Source: CAYJEQ01 sp964371155 (GTDB lineage: Bacteria > Bacillota > Clostridia > Oscillospirales > Ruminococcaceae). Taken from it: a DNA stretch of 32,878 bases. Within the stretch, counting starts at the first letter, position 1; every line of letters starts with the position of its first letter. Where the stretch lies: assembly GCA_964371155.1 (NCBI GenBank), contig CAYJLI010000026.1:1-32878 (forward strand), read 5' to 3'. Below the pieces are notes generated by a model that ran no database searches, was not told where the DNA came from, and saw only the letters and a list, made by a program, of their open reading frames with translations. Below are positions 23,304-31,417 of this stretch, in pieces. The translations under genes and the position numbers were made by a program.

Positions 23304-23510
23304 ATTTAGTTATATAATAAATGTATAAGCAATGATTAAAACACATTTTTATTTTGGTTTTGATATTGCAAATAAAAAATATATATAAGTTTTAATATAC
23401 ATACCAATTTATTTAGGGAATAAAACATAGCAGATATATAGAGAATTAGTGGTGCGGATAATAGCATTATTCCCACTCACAAAAATAAAGATGCAAAGAA
23501 GGTTGAATGT
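23304..23510. other. AT-rich gap before mgsA with a small hairpin
   Basis: There is no gene. An 11-position stem with one mismatch and one wobble (23452-23462 with 23466-23476, loop AGC) precedes the mgsA start by about 35 nt and has no T-run. Other genes often found here in clostridia (minE, rodA) are absent; no fragment of them is visible. Confidence 0.5.
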
Positions 23511-23912
23511 ATGAACATAGCACTTATAGCCCATGATGCCAAAAAAGAACTGATGGTACAATTTTGCATAGCCTACTGCGGTGTACTCAGCAGGCATAAT
23601 CTTTGTGCAACGGGCAGGACGGGCAAATTAGTGTCCGAGGCAACAGGACTAAGTATTTTTAGATTTCTAAGCGGCTCCCAAGGCGGTGACCAACAGGTGG
23701 TTTCTCGTATCGCTTGCAATGAAATAGATTTACTATTATTCATGAGGGATCCAAACAACACTACAAAAGACAGTGACTACGCAGGTTTACTGCGTCTTTG
23801 TGATGTCCATAATATCCCAGTGGCAACAAATATAGCCACTGCAGAAGCGCTTATTCATGCACTTGAGCGCGGTGATTTGGACTGGAGAAACATAGTAAAT
23901 CAAAACAGATAG
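23511..23912 (+). CDS. mgsA: Methylglyoxal synthase
   Basis: This 133-residue enzyme converts dihydroxyacetone phosphate to methylglyoxal and phosphate. Motifs are the N-terminal IALIAHDAKKE (His8, Asp9), LCATGRTGKLVSEATG at about 31-46 for phosphate binding, and SGSQGGDQQ at 54-62 containing the catalytic Asp60. LLFMRDP and the DVHNIPVATN region follow. Length is normal. In clostridia it often closes the mre/min/rodA block, which matches its position here. Confidence 0.95.
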   Translation: MNIALIAHDAKKELMVQFCIAYCGVLSRHNLCATGRTGKLVSEATGLSIFRFLSGSQGGDQQVVSRIACNEIDLLLFMRDPNNTTKDSDYAGLLRLCDVHNIPVATNIATAEALIHALERGDLDWRNIVNQNR

Positions 23913-23940
23913 TCACGCAAAAGCTCCAATCTGAATCTTA

Positions 23941-24050
23941 CCGCCCTACAAAATGGGTGGACGAGTAGTGTGGGTAATGTTTAGCATTATTTACAGTCGA
24001 GATTTTCTTCGTCCCTATGCGTGTATACGTCATGGGGGCGATTAATTTTA
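23941..24050 (+). promoter_or_regulatory. Degenerate T-box-like attenuator upstream of hisS
   Basis: GGGTGGACGAG (23955-23965) looks like the T-box core GGGTGGNACCACGAG with the four bases NACC missing. GGG and ACGA can pair with TCGTCCC (24009-24015). The same TCGTCCC is the 5' arm of a strong competing hairpin (24009-24041, loop GTAT, CATGGGGGCGA as 3' arm), followed by an AT-rich stretch. Only 43 nt separate the core from mgsA, too little for a T-box stem I. It is probably a remnant or a highly reduced version. Confidence 0.5.
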
Positions 24051-24077
24051 ATTAATAGATTATAGGAGGTAGAAAAG

Positions 24078-25340
24078 ATGATAACACAAGCACCAAAGGG
24101 AACAAAGGATTTAATGCCGTCACATGTGCATAAGTTTCAGTATGTGGAACAAATGGCGCTAAAAGTAGCTTTGCTATATGGCTTTACAGAGATAAGGACA
24201 CCCACATTCGAGCATACAGAGCTATTTGTACGCTCGGTTGGCGATACAACGGATGTTGTGCAAAAAGAAATGTACACATTCGAAGACAAGGGCGGACGCT
24301 CAATTACACTGCGCCCAGAGGGCACAGCAGGGGTAATGCGCTCACTTTTGGAAACAGGGCTAATAAACGAAGCGATGCCACAAAGATTATCATATGTGAT
24401 ACCATGCTACCGCTATGAAAAGCCACAGTCGGGTAGGCTAAGAGAATTCCACCAATTTGGAGTGGAATTAATGGGAGCGCCACAACCCTCAGCAGATGCT
24501 GAAACAATGGCATTAGTGGACACTCTATTTAAAAAATTAGGCGTTACAGACATTCACTTAGAGATTAACTCCATAGGTTGCCCAAAATGCCGCCCCGACT
24601 ATCAAAAAAAGCTGATTGCCTATTTCGAAAGTCATAAGGACAAGCTTTGCAAAACCTGCCTTGACAGGCTTTCTAAAAACCCACTCAGAATACTTGACTG
24701 CAAGGAAGAAGCTTGCTCGAAGATTGCGGCAGATGCACCGGTGATGCTAAATCATCTCTGCGAAGAGTGCGACACTCACTACAAAACAGTAAAAGAGCTT
24801 TTAACAGAGCTTTCAATAGAATATAAAGAAAACACAAGGATAGTACGAGGACTTGATTATTACACCAAGACCGTATTTGAATTTATCAGCGATAAAATAG
24901 GTTCGCAAGGCACTGTTTGCGGTGGTGGACGCTATGATGGCTTAGTGGAAACCCTCGGCGGTAAACCAACAGCGGGTATAGGATTTGGCCTTGGAATAGA
25001 GCGCCTTGTAAGCGTGATGGAAAACTGTGGAGCAAGCTTCCCGACACCCCCCGTATGCGATTTATATATTGCAACCATGGACAAAGCCTCAACACTCTAT
25101 GCAGCTAAAATTGTAAATGCTATGAGGCTTTCCGAGATGTATGGGCAAACCGATATAGTGGGCAGAAGTGTTAAATCACAGATGAAATATGCTGATAAAA
25201 TAGATGCGAAATACACAATGGTACTCGGCTCCAGTGAAATGGAAGAGGGCAAAGCAAAACTAAAAAATATGCAAAACGGCGAAACAGAAGAAATTTTACT
25301 CGACGATGCATTTGTAGAAAATTTCAGAGGGAAATTATAG
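24078..25340 (+). CDS. hisS: Histidyl-tRNA synthetase
   Basis: This 420-residue class II synthetase attaches histidine to tRNA-His. Motif 2 is LRPEGTAGVMR, with YRYEKPQSGRLREFHQFG; the histidine-specific motif is RGLDYYTKTVFEF; motif 3 is PTAGIGFGLGIERL. An insertion near residues 160-240 is cysteine-rich, with CPKC, CKTC, CKEEAC and CEEC pairs suggesting a metal-binding knob. A C-terminal anticodon-binding domain follows. It has AGGAGG before the ATG and is followed by aspS after 26 nt, the usual hisS-aspS pair. Confidence 0.97.
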   Translation: MITQAPKGTKDLMPSHVHKFQYVEQMALKVALLYGFTEIRTPTFEHTELFVRSVGDTTDVVQKEMYTFEDKGGRSITLRPEGTAGVMRSLLETGLINEAMPQRLSYVIPCYRYEKPQSGRLREFHQFGVELMGAPQPSADAETMALVDTLFKKLGVTDIHLEINSIGCPKCRPDYQKKLIAYFESHKDKLCKTCLDRLSKNPLRILDCKEEACSKIAADAPVMLNHLCEECDTHYKTVKELLTELSIEYKENTRIVRGLDYYTKTVFEFISDKIGSQGTVCGGGRYDGLVETLGGKPTAGIGFGLGIERLVSVMENCGASFPTPPVCDLYIATMDKASTLYAAKIVNAMRLSEMYGQTDIVGRSVKSQMKYADKIDAKYTMVLGSSEMEEGKAKLKNMQNGETEEILLDDAFVENFRGKL

Positions 25341-25366
25341 TATAAAAACACAACGGAGGAGAATTT

Positions 25367-27154
25367 ATGGCAGACAATATGAACGGGCTCAAACGCAGCC
25401 ACTATTGCACCGACCTTAATATAGAAAATGTAGGGCAGGAAGTAGTGGTGTCAGGTTGGGCGGCGAAAACAAGGGATTTAGGAAACCTTATCTTTATAGA
25501 TTTAAGGGATAGAAGCGGTATAGTACAGCTTGCTTTCGGCGATGAAAGTGCGCAGGAGCTTCGTGATAAAGCGGCTTCTGTAAGGGCGGAATTCGTCCTT
25601 ATGGCAAAAGGTGTAGTGAGAAAGAGGGAAGCTGTTAATAAAGAAATTAAGACGGGCGAAATAGAGATATTTGTAACCGATTTAAGAATACTTGCAAAAT
25701 CCGCAACTCCCCCCTTCGAAGTTTCCGATACCACAAATGTAAAGGAAGAATTAAGGCTTAAATACCGCTATCTCGATTTAAGACGCAGTGAAATGCAGGA
25801 CACAATGATACTACGCCACAAAATCGTAAAAGCAACAAGGGATTATTTTGATAAAAATAATTTCTTAGAAGTGGAAACACCGATACTTATCAAATCAACC
25901 CCCGAGGGTGCAAGGGATTATCTTGTGCCTTCCCGTGTGCACGAGGGCAAATTCTACGCACTCCCACAGTCCCCACAGCTGTATAAACAGCTTCTGATGC
26001 TCTCAGGGTACGATAGATATATGCAGATTGCAAGATGCTTTAGGGATGAGGATTTAAGAGCCGACCGCCAACCCGAATTTACTCAAATTGACCTTGAAAT
26101 GTCCTTTGTGGATGAAGAGGATGTAATGAGTGTAAATGAGGGCTTCATGGCCCAGTGCTTTAAAAATGTGCTCGGCATAGAGGTGAAAACACCATTTAAG
26201 CGCATACCATACGACGAAGCTATGGACAGATACGGAAGCGATAAGCCGGATACACGCTTTGGCTTAGAGCTTGTTGACATCAGCGATATTGTAAAAAATA
26301 CTGAGTTTAAAGTGTTTGCAGGTGCGCTTGAGGCAGGTGGCAGTGTAAGGGCAATTAAGGTGCCAAAAGCCGCCGATATACTCACAAGAAAAGAAATAGA
26401 CAAGCTCACAGACCATGCTAAGACATATAAAGCAAAAGGGCTTGCATTCACAAGGATTACCGCAGAAGCACGCTCATCTTCCTTTGAAAAATTCTTAAGC
26501 GAAGCTGAAGTAGCAAAAATAGATGCAAGGCTTGAGATGACCACTGGCGATGTACTGCTAATAGTGGCTGATGCAAACAATGTGGTTTACGACGCACTCG
26601 GCGCACTTAGAACACGCCTTGCGGAAAAATTGGGTCTTATAGAAAAAGGGACATTCGATTTACTATGGGTTACAGATTTCCCACTCTTTGAGCACGACGA
26701 AGAAGAGAACAGATATGTTGCAAAACATCATCCATTCACCTCTCCAAAACTCGAAGACATCGAAAAACTAACATCCGACCCTGCAAATGCCAAAGCAAGA
26801 GCATACGACCTCGTGCTAAACGGCACCGAAATAGGTGGGGGCTCTATAAGAATAAACGACCCAGACATGCAAAACACTATGTTTAAAGCCCTCGGTTTTA
26901 CCGAAGAGCAGGCGCAGGACAGATTTGGATTCTTGCTCGAAGCATTTAAATATGGAGTGCCACCACATGGCGGCATGGCATACGGGCTTGACAGACTGGT
27001 AATGCTTATGGCTGAAAAAGAGTCGATTAGAGATGTAATAGCATTCCCTAAAGTGCAAAATGCAAGCGAACTCATGACAGCATGCCCCTCCGAAGTTGAA
27101 GAAAAATCACTAAAAGAGCTCCATATTGCAGTGAGCATTGAAGAAAACAAATAG
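25367..27154 (+). CDS. aspS: Aspartyl-tRNA synthetase
   Basis: This 595-residue bacterial-type AspRS has an N-terminal OB-fold anticodon-binding domain (VVVSGWAAKTRDLGNLIFIDLRDRSG is its start). Class II motif 2 is CFRDEDLRADRQPEFTQ. A GAD insertion domain lies at about 285-420. Motif 3 is HGGMAYGLDRLVML near the C-terminus. It charges tRNA-Asp. Whether it also charges tRNA-Asn (non-discriminating) cannot be read from these motifs. It is co-transcribed with hisS. Confidence 0.97.
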   Translation: MADNMNGLKRSHYCTDLNIENVGQEVVVSGWAAKTRDLGNLIFIDLRDRSGIVQLAFGDESAQELRDKAASVRAEFVLMAKGVVRKREAVNKEIKTGEIEIFVTDLRILAKSATPPFEVSDTTNVKEELRLKYRYLDLRRSEMQDTMILRHKIVKATRDYFDKNNFLEVETPILIKSTPEGARDYLVPSRVHEGKFYALPQSPQLYKQLLMLSGYDRYMQIARCFRDEDLRADRQPEFTQIDLEMSFVDEEDVMSVNEGFMAQCFKNVLGIEVKTPFKRIPYDEAMDRYGSDKPDTRFGLELVDISDIVKNTEFKVFAGALEAGGSVRAIKVPKAADILTRKEIDKLTDHAKTYKAKGLAFTRITAEARSSSFEKFLSEAEVAKIDARLEMTTGDVLLIVADANNVVYDALGALRTRLAEKLGLIEKGTFDLLWVTDFPLFEHDEEENRYVAKHHPFTSPKLEDIEKLTSDPANAKARAYDLVLNGTEIGGGSIRINDPDMQNTMFKALGFTEEQAQDRFGFLLEAFKYGVPPHGGMAYGLDRLVMLMAEKESIRDVIAFPKVQNASELMTACPSEVEEKSLKELHIAVSIEENK

Positions 27155-27296
27155 CATATCAAAAATGCATAATATAAAAGTAATAAGTAAGAGGTAAGTA
27201 ATAGTTAATAACTTATACGAAAACCGCTGATTTTCTATTTTAATAATGTGGCAAAGACATTTCTGCACTATTTATATTATGTTAGGATGTAAGGAT

Positions 27297-27570
27297 ATGC
27301 AAAGTAAAAAAATATTGCTTCCATTAACCTTTATACCAATTATTATAGATATATTATTAACTGGACAATTATGGCTTCATTCATAGGCATGTTGATTTTT
27401 TATATCTTGCCTTTCTTAGTTTTAGCGTTTTGGTATTGGATTGGAAGCCCATTGCACCTATACTGATTGGCAATATTACAGGTCTTTTATCATTGACAAT
27501 GTATTTTTGGCAACTTGTTTTTACAAATCTAAAGCCACCGCCGTCGGCGGTGGCTTTTATTTACGCTTAG
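27297..27570 (+). pseudogene. Broken small hydrophobic membrane-protein gene
   Basis: From the ATG at 27297 (AAGGAT just before it) one frame encodes MQSKKILLPLTFIPIIIDIL and continues to a stop near 27381. A second frame from 27371 encodes MASFIGMLIFYILPFLVLAF. A third, open to the TAG at 27568-27570, gives KPIAPILIGNITGLLSLTMY and then FWQLVF. All three segments read like consecutive membrane helices of one protein of about 90-100 residues, so two frameshifts are likely. The tail of the third frame runs into the terminator hairpin. The protein family is not identified. Confidence 0.45.
27531..27560 (+). terminator. Strong terminator downstream of aspS
   Basis: A perfect 12-bp stem, AAAGCCACCGCC (27531-27542) with GGCGGTGGCTTT (27546-27557), closes a GTC loop. 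TT and an AT-rich sequence follow. It is about 375 bp beyond aspS, after the broken membrane-protein gene, and probably terminates that unit. The rest of 27155-27704 holds only AT-rich DNA. Confidence 0.85.
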
Positions 27571-27680
27571 GTATATTGATTGTAATATTTTAGATTTGTG
27601 ATAGAGAGTTTTTATTGGAATTTCTGATTATTTCCGCTCTTTTCTACTACAGATTGTATAATTAAAATAAAATATTACAG

Positions 27681-27705
27681 TTTTCGAGCATTTTCGAGCA
27701 TTTTC
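27681..27705. repeat. Tandem decamer TTTTCGAGCA
   Basis: Two exact copies of TTTTCGAGCA (27681-27690, 27691-27700) and a partial third (TTTTC) abut the fprA stop codon. It is short and probably slippage-generated. Confidence 0.8.
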
Positions 27706-28916
27706 TACCTCTTGATTTTGCCCTCTAAATGCACTGCAAATCTTTTGCCGAGCTCCTTAGCTTCAAGCAAATCTCCTTCGCTCGGAACAAATAGCACCTT
27801 ATGCCCCTCTTCAAAAACTTCCACCTTTACACCTTTTAGCCTGCCGATAATATTGGGCACTCCCTCACCGCTCCAACCATATGAGCCAAATACCAAAGCG
27901 TCTTTCTTTTGGATATTGATAGCATCAACATGGCTTAAGAGTTGCCAAAGAGGTGGCAGAGCGTCCCTGTTTATCGTGGGGGTACCCAGTGCAAAAGCAT
28001 CGGAAGTGGCAAGCTTTTCGCAGAGGGTGTTAATGTCATGATCAATTATGTCAAAAAGCTCTACCTTAGCGTCTGCAATAACCGAGGTAATTCCATCCGC
28101 TATGGCATTAGCAAGCATTTTAGTGTTTCCATATGCTGAGGTGTAGAAAATCGGTATTTCTGGTTGTTCATTTTTTTGCGGTGTGCTCCAAGTCCTATAC
28201 GCATTCATAACATAGTCAAGCTCATGCTCTTTTGAGAGCACAGGCCCATGGCTTACACAAGCAAAATTTATATCAAGGTCTTTTATCTTATCAAGCCCTG
28301 ATAGCACATATGGTTTAAAGGGAGAAAATATCGCATCGTAATAGTTTTTTACCGAACTGCGATATTTTAAATCGTAGTGGATTTTGCTGTCAAGTATATA
28401 TGGTTCACAGTAGTGGCTTCCAAGGAAATCACAGGAAAAGAGGACTCCATCTTCTTCAAGATAGGTGAACATCGAATCAGGCCAGTGGAGAAATGGTGCG
28501 TTTATAAATTTAAGTGTTTTTCCGCCAAGCTCAATTTTTTCTCCGTCTGCGGCAACTTTAAGCGGCAAATCATCCCTGTTGCATATATTTTTTATATATA
28601 TGCTCCCAGCCCTTGAAGCTATAATTTGCGCATTTGGCATATGGGGAAGCAGTTCTTCAAGGCTTCCTGTGTGGTCGGGCTCACAGTGATTTAATATTAT
28701 ATAGTCGATTTCGGCAGGGTTTACCACTGATTTAATATTCTCTAAAAAAGTATCGGTAAAGGTTTTGTGTGAGCACTCTATCAATGCGGTTTTATTTTCA
28801 CCTTTAACTATATACGCATTATAGCTTGTGCCATATTCAGTGCTCATCACCACATCAAAAACTCTCATATTGGGATTAAATATCCCCACAAAATATACGC
28901 CATTTGTAATTTGCAT
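27705..28916 (-). CDS. fprA: Flavodiiron protein FprA (A-type flavoprotein)
   Basis: This 403-residue two-domain enzyme reduces O2 to water and/or NO to N2O in anaerobes. The N-terminal metallo-beta-lactamase-like domain keeps the diiron ligands H77-x-E79-x-D81-H82, H144 (FLHWPD), D163 (SCDFLG) and H223 (VSHGPV). The C-terminal flavodoxin-like domain has the FMN loop T259-SAYGN-T265 and GSYGWSGEG. Length is typical of class A flavodiiron proteins. It lies downstream of a rubredoxin gene on the same strand, the expected electron donor, and starts behind AGGAG. Confidence 0.94.
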   Translation of the reverse strand: MQITNGVYFVGIFNPNMRVFDVVMSTEYGTSYNAYIVKGENKTALIECSHKTFTDTFLENIKSVVNPAEIDYIILNHCEPDHTGSLEELLPHMPNAQIIASRAGSIYIKNICNRDDLPLKVAADGEKIELGGKTLKFINAPFLHWPDSMFTYLEEDGVLFSCDFLGSHYCEPYILDSKIHYDLKYRSSVKNYYDAIFSPFKPYVLSGLDKIKDLDINFACVSHGPVLSKEHELDYVMNAYRTWSTPQKNEQPEIPIFYTSAYGNTKMLANAIADGITSVIADAKVELFDIIDHDINTLCEKLATSDAFALGTPTINRDALPPLWQLLSHVDAINIQKKDALVFGSYGWSGEGVPNIIGRLKGVKVEVFEEGHKVLFVPSEGDLLEAKELGKRFAVHLEGKIKR

Positions 28917-28970
28917 TGTAACTCCTCCTTTGTTTTTACTGGGTGGATAAATCTCTTAAATAAAACCAAT

Positions 28971-28994
28971 GGTTGACGAAAAAATTCGCCAACC
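28971..28994 (-). terminator. Hairpin between rubredoxin and fprA
   Basis: GGTTG-A-CGAA (28971-28980) pairs with TTCG-C-CAACC (28985-28994), with one A/C mismatch and an AAAA loop. On the minus strand it follows the rubredoxin stop by about 23 nt and is followed by an AT-rich but not pure T sequence. It may attenuate transcription into fprA or protect the rubredoxin mRNA end. Confidence 0.5.
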
Positions 28995-29017
28995 TTTAGT
29001 CGTGTTTTTACTCACTG

Positions 29018-29176
29018 CTATTCTTCGCTGAACATATCCTTGCCCACACCACATAGGGGGCAAACATACTCTTCGCTTACATCATCCCATTCTGTACCGG
29101 GATGAACATGTTGGTCTGGTTCGCCATTTTGCGGATCATACACATAACCGCAAACAGTGCAAACATATTTTTTCAT
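29018..29176 (-). CDS. rd: Rubredoxin
   Basis: This 52-residue iron-binding electron carrier has cysteines at C6-x-x-C9-G-Y and C39-P-x-C42-G, the four ligands of the single iron. Conserved aromatics are Tyr4, Tyr11, Tyr13 and Trp30. The C-terminal GVGKDMF stretch is typical. It starts at an ATG with AGGAG 8-9 nt upstream. It precedes fprA on the same strand and probably feeds it electrons for O2 or NO reduction. The gap between them is 101 bp and holds a hairpin. Confidence 0.95.
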   Translation of the reverse strand: MKKYVCTVCGYVYDPQNGEPDQHVHPGTEWDDVSEEYVCPLCGVGKDMFSEE

Positions 29177-29545
29177 AATACTTCTCCTCTGCTTAATTCA
29201 ATATTTATAAATCGCTTAAAATATTCCTGCGATTTACTTCAATATATAGTATATCCAACTACGAGATAATTTTACCATATTTTATATTATTTTTCAGCTA
29301 AATTAATGAGTTTTTTCAAAAAGCAAAATTTTTTGGTAATTTATACATAAAGCACCAGCTTGCTTTTAGCGTAATTCTCCCCACTTCTGCAAATGCCTTG
29401 TTAAAATTTTTATTGTGGGCACTAATTATTATTTCTATATGGAAATGAGTGCCTTTAATTAGGAATTTTTGAAATTTAATAGAAAGCAAAATTAGCTGTG
29501 ATTATTTTACAGCTAATTTTTATCCTCTAAAATCCCCCGTCTGCA
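29177..29545. other. Gene-free region between rubredoxin and recA
   Basis: No coding frame stands out. TAAATCGC (29208-29215) and GCGATTTA (29229-29236) form a hairpin in the rubredoxin leader. A GGGCACT/AGTGCCT pairing encloses an ATTTC/GAAAT hairpin near 29417-29456. A 12-bp terminator-like stem follows (separate entry). There may be a small RNA here, but I cannot name one and see no clear promoter for it. Confidence 0.4.
29488..29522 (+). terminator. Terminator-like stem upstream of recA
   Basis: AAAATTAGCTGT (29488-29499) pairs perfectly with ACAGCTAATTTT (29509-29520) across a 9-nt loop, followed by TT. No gene lies upstream on this strand for 1.9 kb apart from the broken frame at 27297-27570. 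What it terminates is unclear. Confidence 0.6.
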
Positions 29546-29574
29546 TTGATTTTTATTTTTTTTTGTTGTATAAT
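29546..29574 (+). promoter_or_regulatory. recA promoter
   Basis: TTGATT (29546-29551) and TATAAT (29569-29574) are 17 bp apart, with a start near 29581. The leader is about 66 nt. I found no GAAC-N4-GTTC LexA/DinR box in or around it. Confidence 0.75.
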
Positions 29575-29646
29575 ATCATAATAAGTAAAGTTAAAACAAA
29601 AAAATGTTCTTTATACTCAGTCTTTAAAAATAGGGGGATTACAAAT

Positions 29647-30714
29647 ATGTCTGAAGCAAAACAAAAAGCGCTCGACACGGCACTTGCACAAATTGAAAAG
29701 CAATTTGGTAAAGGTGCTATAATGAAGCTTGGTCAAAACGAAGCGATGAGTGTTGAAGCAATATCAACAGGCTCGCTCTCACTCGATATAGCACTCGGAA
29801 TAGGCGGTGTGCCAAGAGGGAGAATAGTTGAGATATACGGCCCTGAAAGCTCGGGTAAAACCACCGTTGCACTACATATAGTTGCAGAGGCACAAAGAGC
29901 TGGCGGCGAAGCGGTGTTTATTGATGTTGAGCATGCACTTGACCCAATTTACGCTAAAGCTTTGGGTGTTGATATCGACTCACTATTGGTTTCACAGCCC
30001 GACACTGGCGAGCAAGCACTTGCAATCGCCGAAGCACTTGCACGCTCGGGTGCGGTGGATGTTATAGTTATCGACTCCGTTGCGGCAATGGTTACAAAAG
30101 CCGAAATGGAGGGCGAAATGGGTAGTACACAGGTGGGCGTGCAGGCAAGACTTATGTCGCAAGCACTGAGAAAGCTCACAGGTGCTATCAGCAAATCAAA
30201 TTGTGTTGCAATATTTATAAATCAGCTCAGAGAAAAAATCGGTGTGGTATATGGCAATCCCGAAACCACTCCAGGTGGTCGTGCGCTTAAGTTCTACGCT
30301 TCGGTAAGGCTTGATGTAAGACGCTCTGAACAGCTTAAAAACGGCACCGAAGTTATCGGTAACCGCACAAGAGTAAAGGTAGTTAAAAATAAGGTTGCGC
30401 CGCCGTTTAAAGAAGCTGAGTTTGATGTTATGTACGGACTTGGTATTTCTAAAGAGGGTGAAATACTCGACCTTGCAGTAAAACTTGAAATAATCAACAG
30501 AAGCGGTGCATGGTTTAGCTATCAAGGCGATAGGCTTGGACAGGGTCGTGATAATGTTAAGGAATATATGAAAGCAAATCCACAGTTTACTGAAGAAGTG
30601 GCTGCACAGGTAAGAGCGCAGGCACATCAGCTCGCCTCCGCACCTAAGGTGCTGAAAAAAGCTGTTAAAGCGGCAGCGGCAGTGGATGTTGCAGTAGAAG
30701 TTGACGACAAATAA
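29647..30714 (+). CDS. recA: Recombinase RecA
   Basis: This 355-residue ATP-dependent strand-exchange protein carries Walker A GPESSGKTT at residues 65-73, VIDSVAAMV (Walker B region) near 140, and NQLREKIGV and GGRALKFYAS in the L2/core region. The C-terminus is Ala/Val/Asp-rich and acidic (VAVEVDDK), as usual. I take the ATG with GGGGGA upstream; 28 further in-frame residues upstream start from a non-ATG codon and overlap the promoter. There is no intein. It overlaps recX by one base (TAATG). Confidence 0.98.
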   Translation: MSEAKQKALDTALAQIEKQFGKGAIMKLGQNEAMSVEAISTGSLSLDIALGIGGVPRGRIVEIYGPESSGKTTVALHIVAEAQRAGGEAVFIDVEHALDPIYAKALGVDIDSLLVSQPDTGEQALAIAEALARSGAVDVIVIDSVAAMVTKAEMEGEMGSTQVGVQARLMSQALRKLTGAISKSNCVAIFINQLREKIGVVYGNPETTPGGRALKFYASVRLDVRRSEQLKNGTEVIGNRTRVKVVKNKVAPPFKEAEFDVMYGLGISKEGEILDLAVKLEIINRSGAWFSYQGDRLGQGRDNVKEYMKANPQFTEEVAAQVRAQAHQLASAPKVLKKAVKAAAAVDVAVEVDDK

Positions 30715-31337
30715 TGCGTATAACCGAGATAACCGTCACTAAAAAAGGGCGGTATAGCATATATGCGGACGGCGAGTTTTTCGCCGCTTTACATGAAGAT
30801 GTATTTTATGCCGAGCAGATAACTGTCGGCTGTGAGATGCAGTTTGATAAACTATTAGAGCTTAAGGCGCTGTCCGAGGGTAAGATAACGAGGGACAGAG
30901 CCTTTAAGCTATTGTCTGCGAGGAGTTATACCGCAAAGGGTCTCTATGAAAAGCTTTTAAAATATGGAGAACCCGAAATTTGCGAGCAGACAGTGGAGCG
31001 AATGGCTCAGCTTGGGCTTATAAATGATACAGAGTACGCATATGCTTATGCGAGGGATTTATATAATCTGAGGAGCTTTTCTAAAAAGCGAATCGTGATG
31101 GAGCTTGTACAAAAAGGTATTGACCGAGAGCTTGCAAAGGAAGCCTCCGAGCAATTTGAAGAGGAGCAGGAAGCGTCCCGTGTAGAGGAAATACTACAAA
31201 GACGATATGGCGATAAGCTTTTAGACCCTAAGGAAAAAAATCGTGCATTCCAGTATTTAGCCAGACAGGGATTTTCATACAGCGATATAAAGGAAGCTAT
31301 TGCACGCTGTGCCGAATATTTGGAAGATGAAGTTTAA
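30714..31337 (+). CDS. recX: Regulatory protein RecX
   Basis: This 207-residue protein is almost entirely helical and basic/acidic, made of three-helix repeats. Family hallmarks are LLSARSYTAKGLYEKLLKYGEPE, then LINDTEYAYAYARDLYNLRSFSKKRI, and finally LARQGFSYSDIKEAI near the C-terminus. RecX binds RecA filaments and modulates their growth. An N-terminal extension of about 55 residues (ITEITVTKKGRYSIYADGEFF) is common in Bacillota. The start overlaps the recA stop, giving coupled translation at a fixed ratio. Confidence 0.92.
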   Translation: MRITEITVTKKGRYSIYADGEFFAALHEDVFYAEQITVGCEMQFDKLLELKALSEGKITRDRAFKLLSARSYTAKGLYEKLLKYGEPEICEQTVERMAQLGLINDTEYAYAYARDLYNLRSFSKKRIVMELVQKGIDRELAKEASEQFEEEQEASRVEEILQRRYGDKLLDPKEKNRAFQYLARQGFSYSDIKEAIARCAEYLEDEV

Positions 31338-31347
31338 AGTAAATTTC

Positions 31348-31373
31348 AGGCTTTAAATATACAAAGCCTTTTT
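31348..31373 (+). terminator. Terminator after recX
   Basis: AGGCTTT (31348-31354) pairs with AAAGCCT (31363-31369) across an 8-nt loop and is followed by TTTT. It lies 10 nt after the recX stop and separates recA-recX from rimO. Confidence 0.8.
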
Positions 31374-31417
31374 ATAGTTATTTTCTGCTTTGCAAAAGAA
31401 AGGGATGATCATAAATA

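Noticed and set aside
23913..23945. GTCACGCAAAAGC resembling the start of a c-di-GMP-I riboswitch
   Set aside because: Only a short stretch matches; the remaining conserved elements and both long stems are absent.
24023..24028. GTATAC in the hisS leader as another operator copy
   Set aside because: It lies in the loop and inner stem of the terminator hairpin, lacks the flanking A/T symmetry of the nhaC and lctP sites, and is far from any -10 box.
26083..26580. Long minus-strand frame inside aspS, and similar long antisense frames in hisS, rimO and the U32 gene
   Set aside because: Ser/Ala/Leu-rich shadow translations with no ribosome site, opposite well-supported genes.
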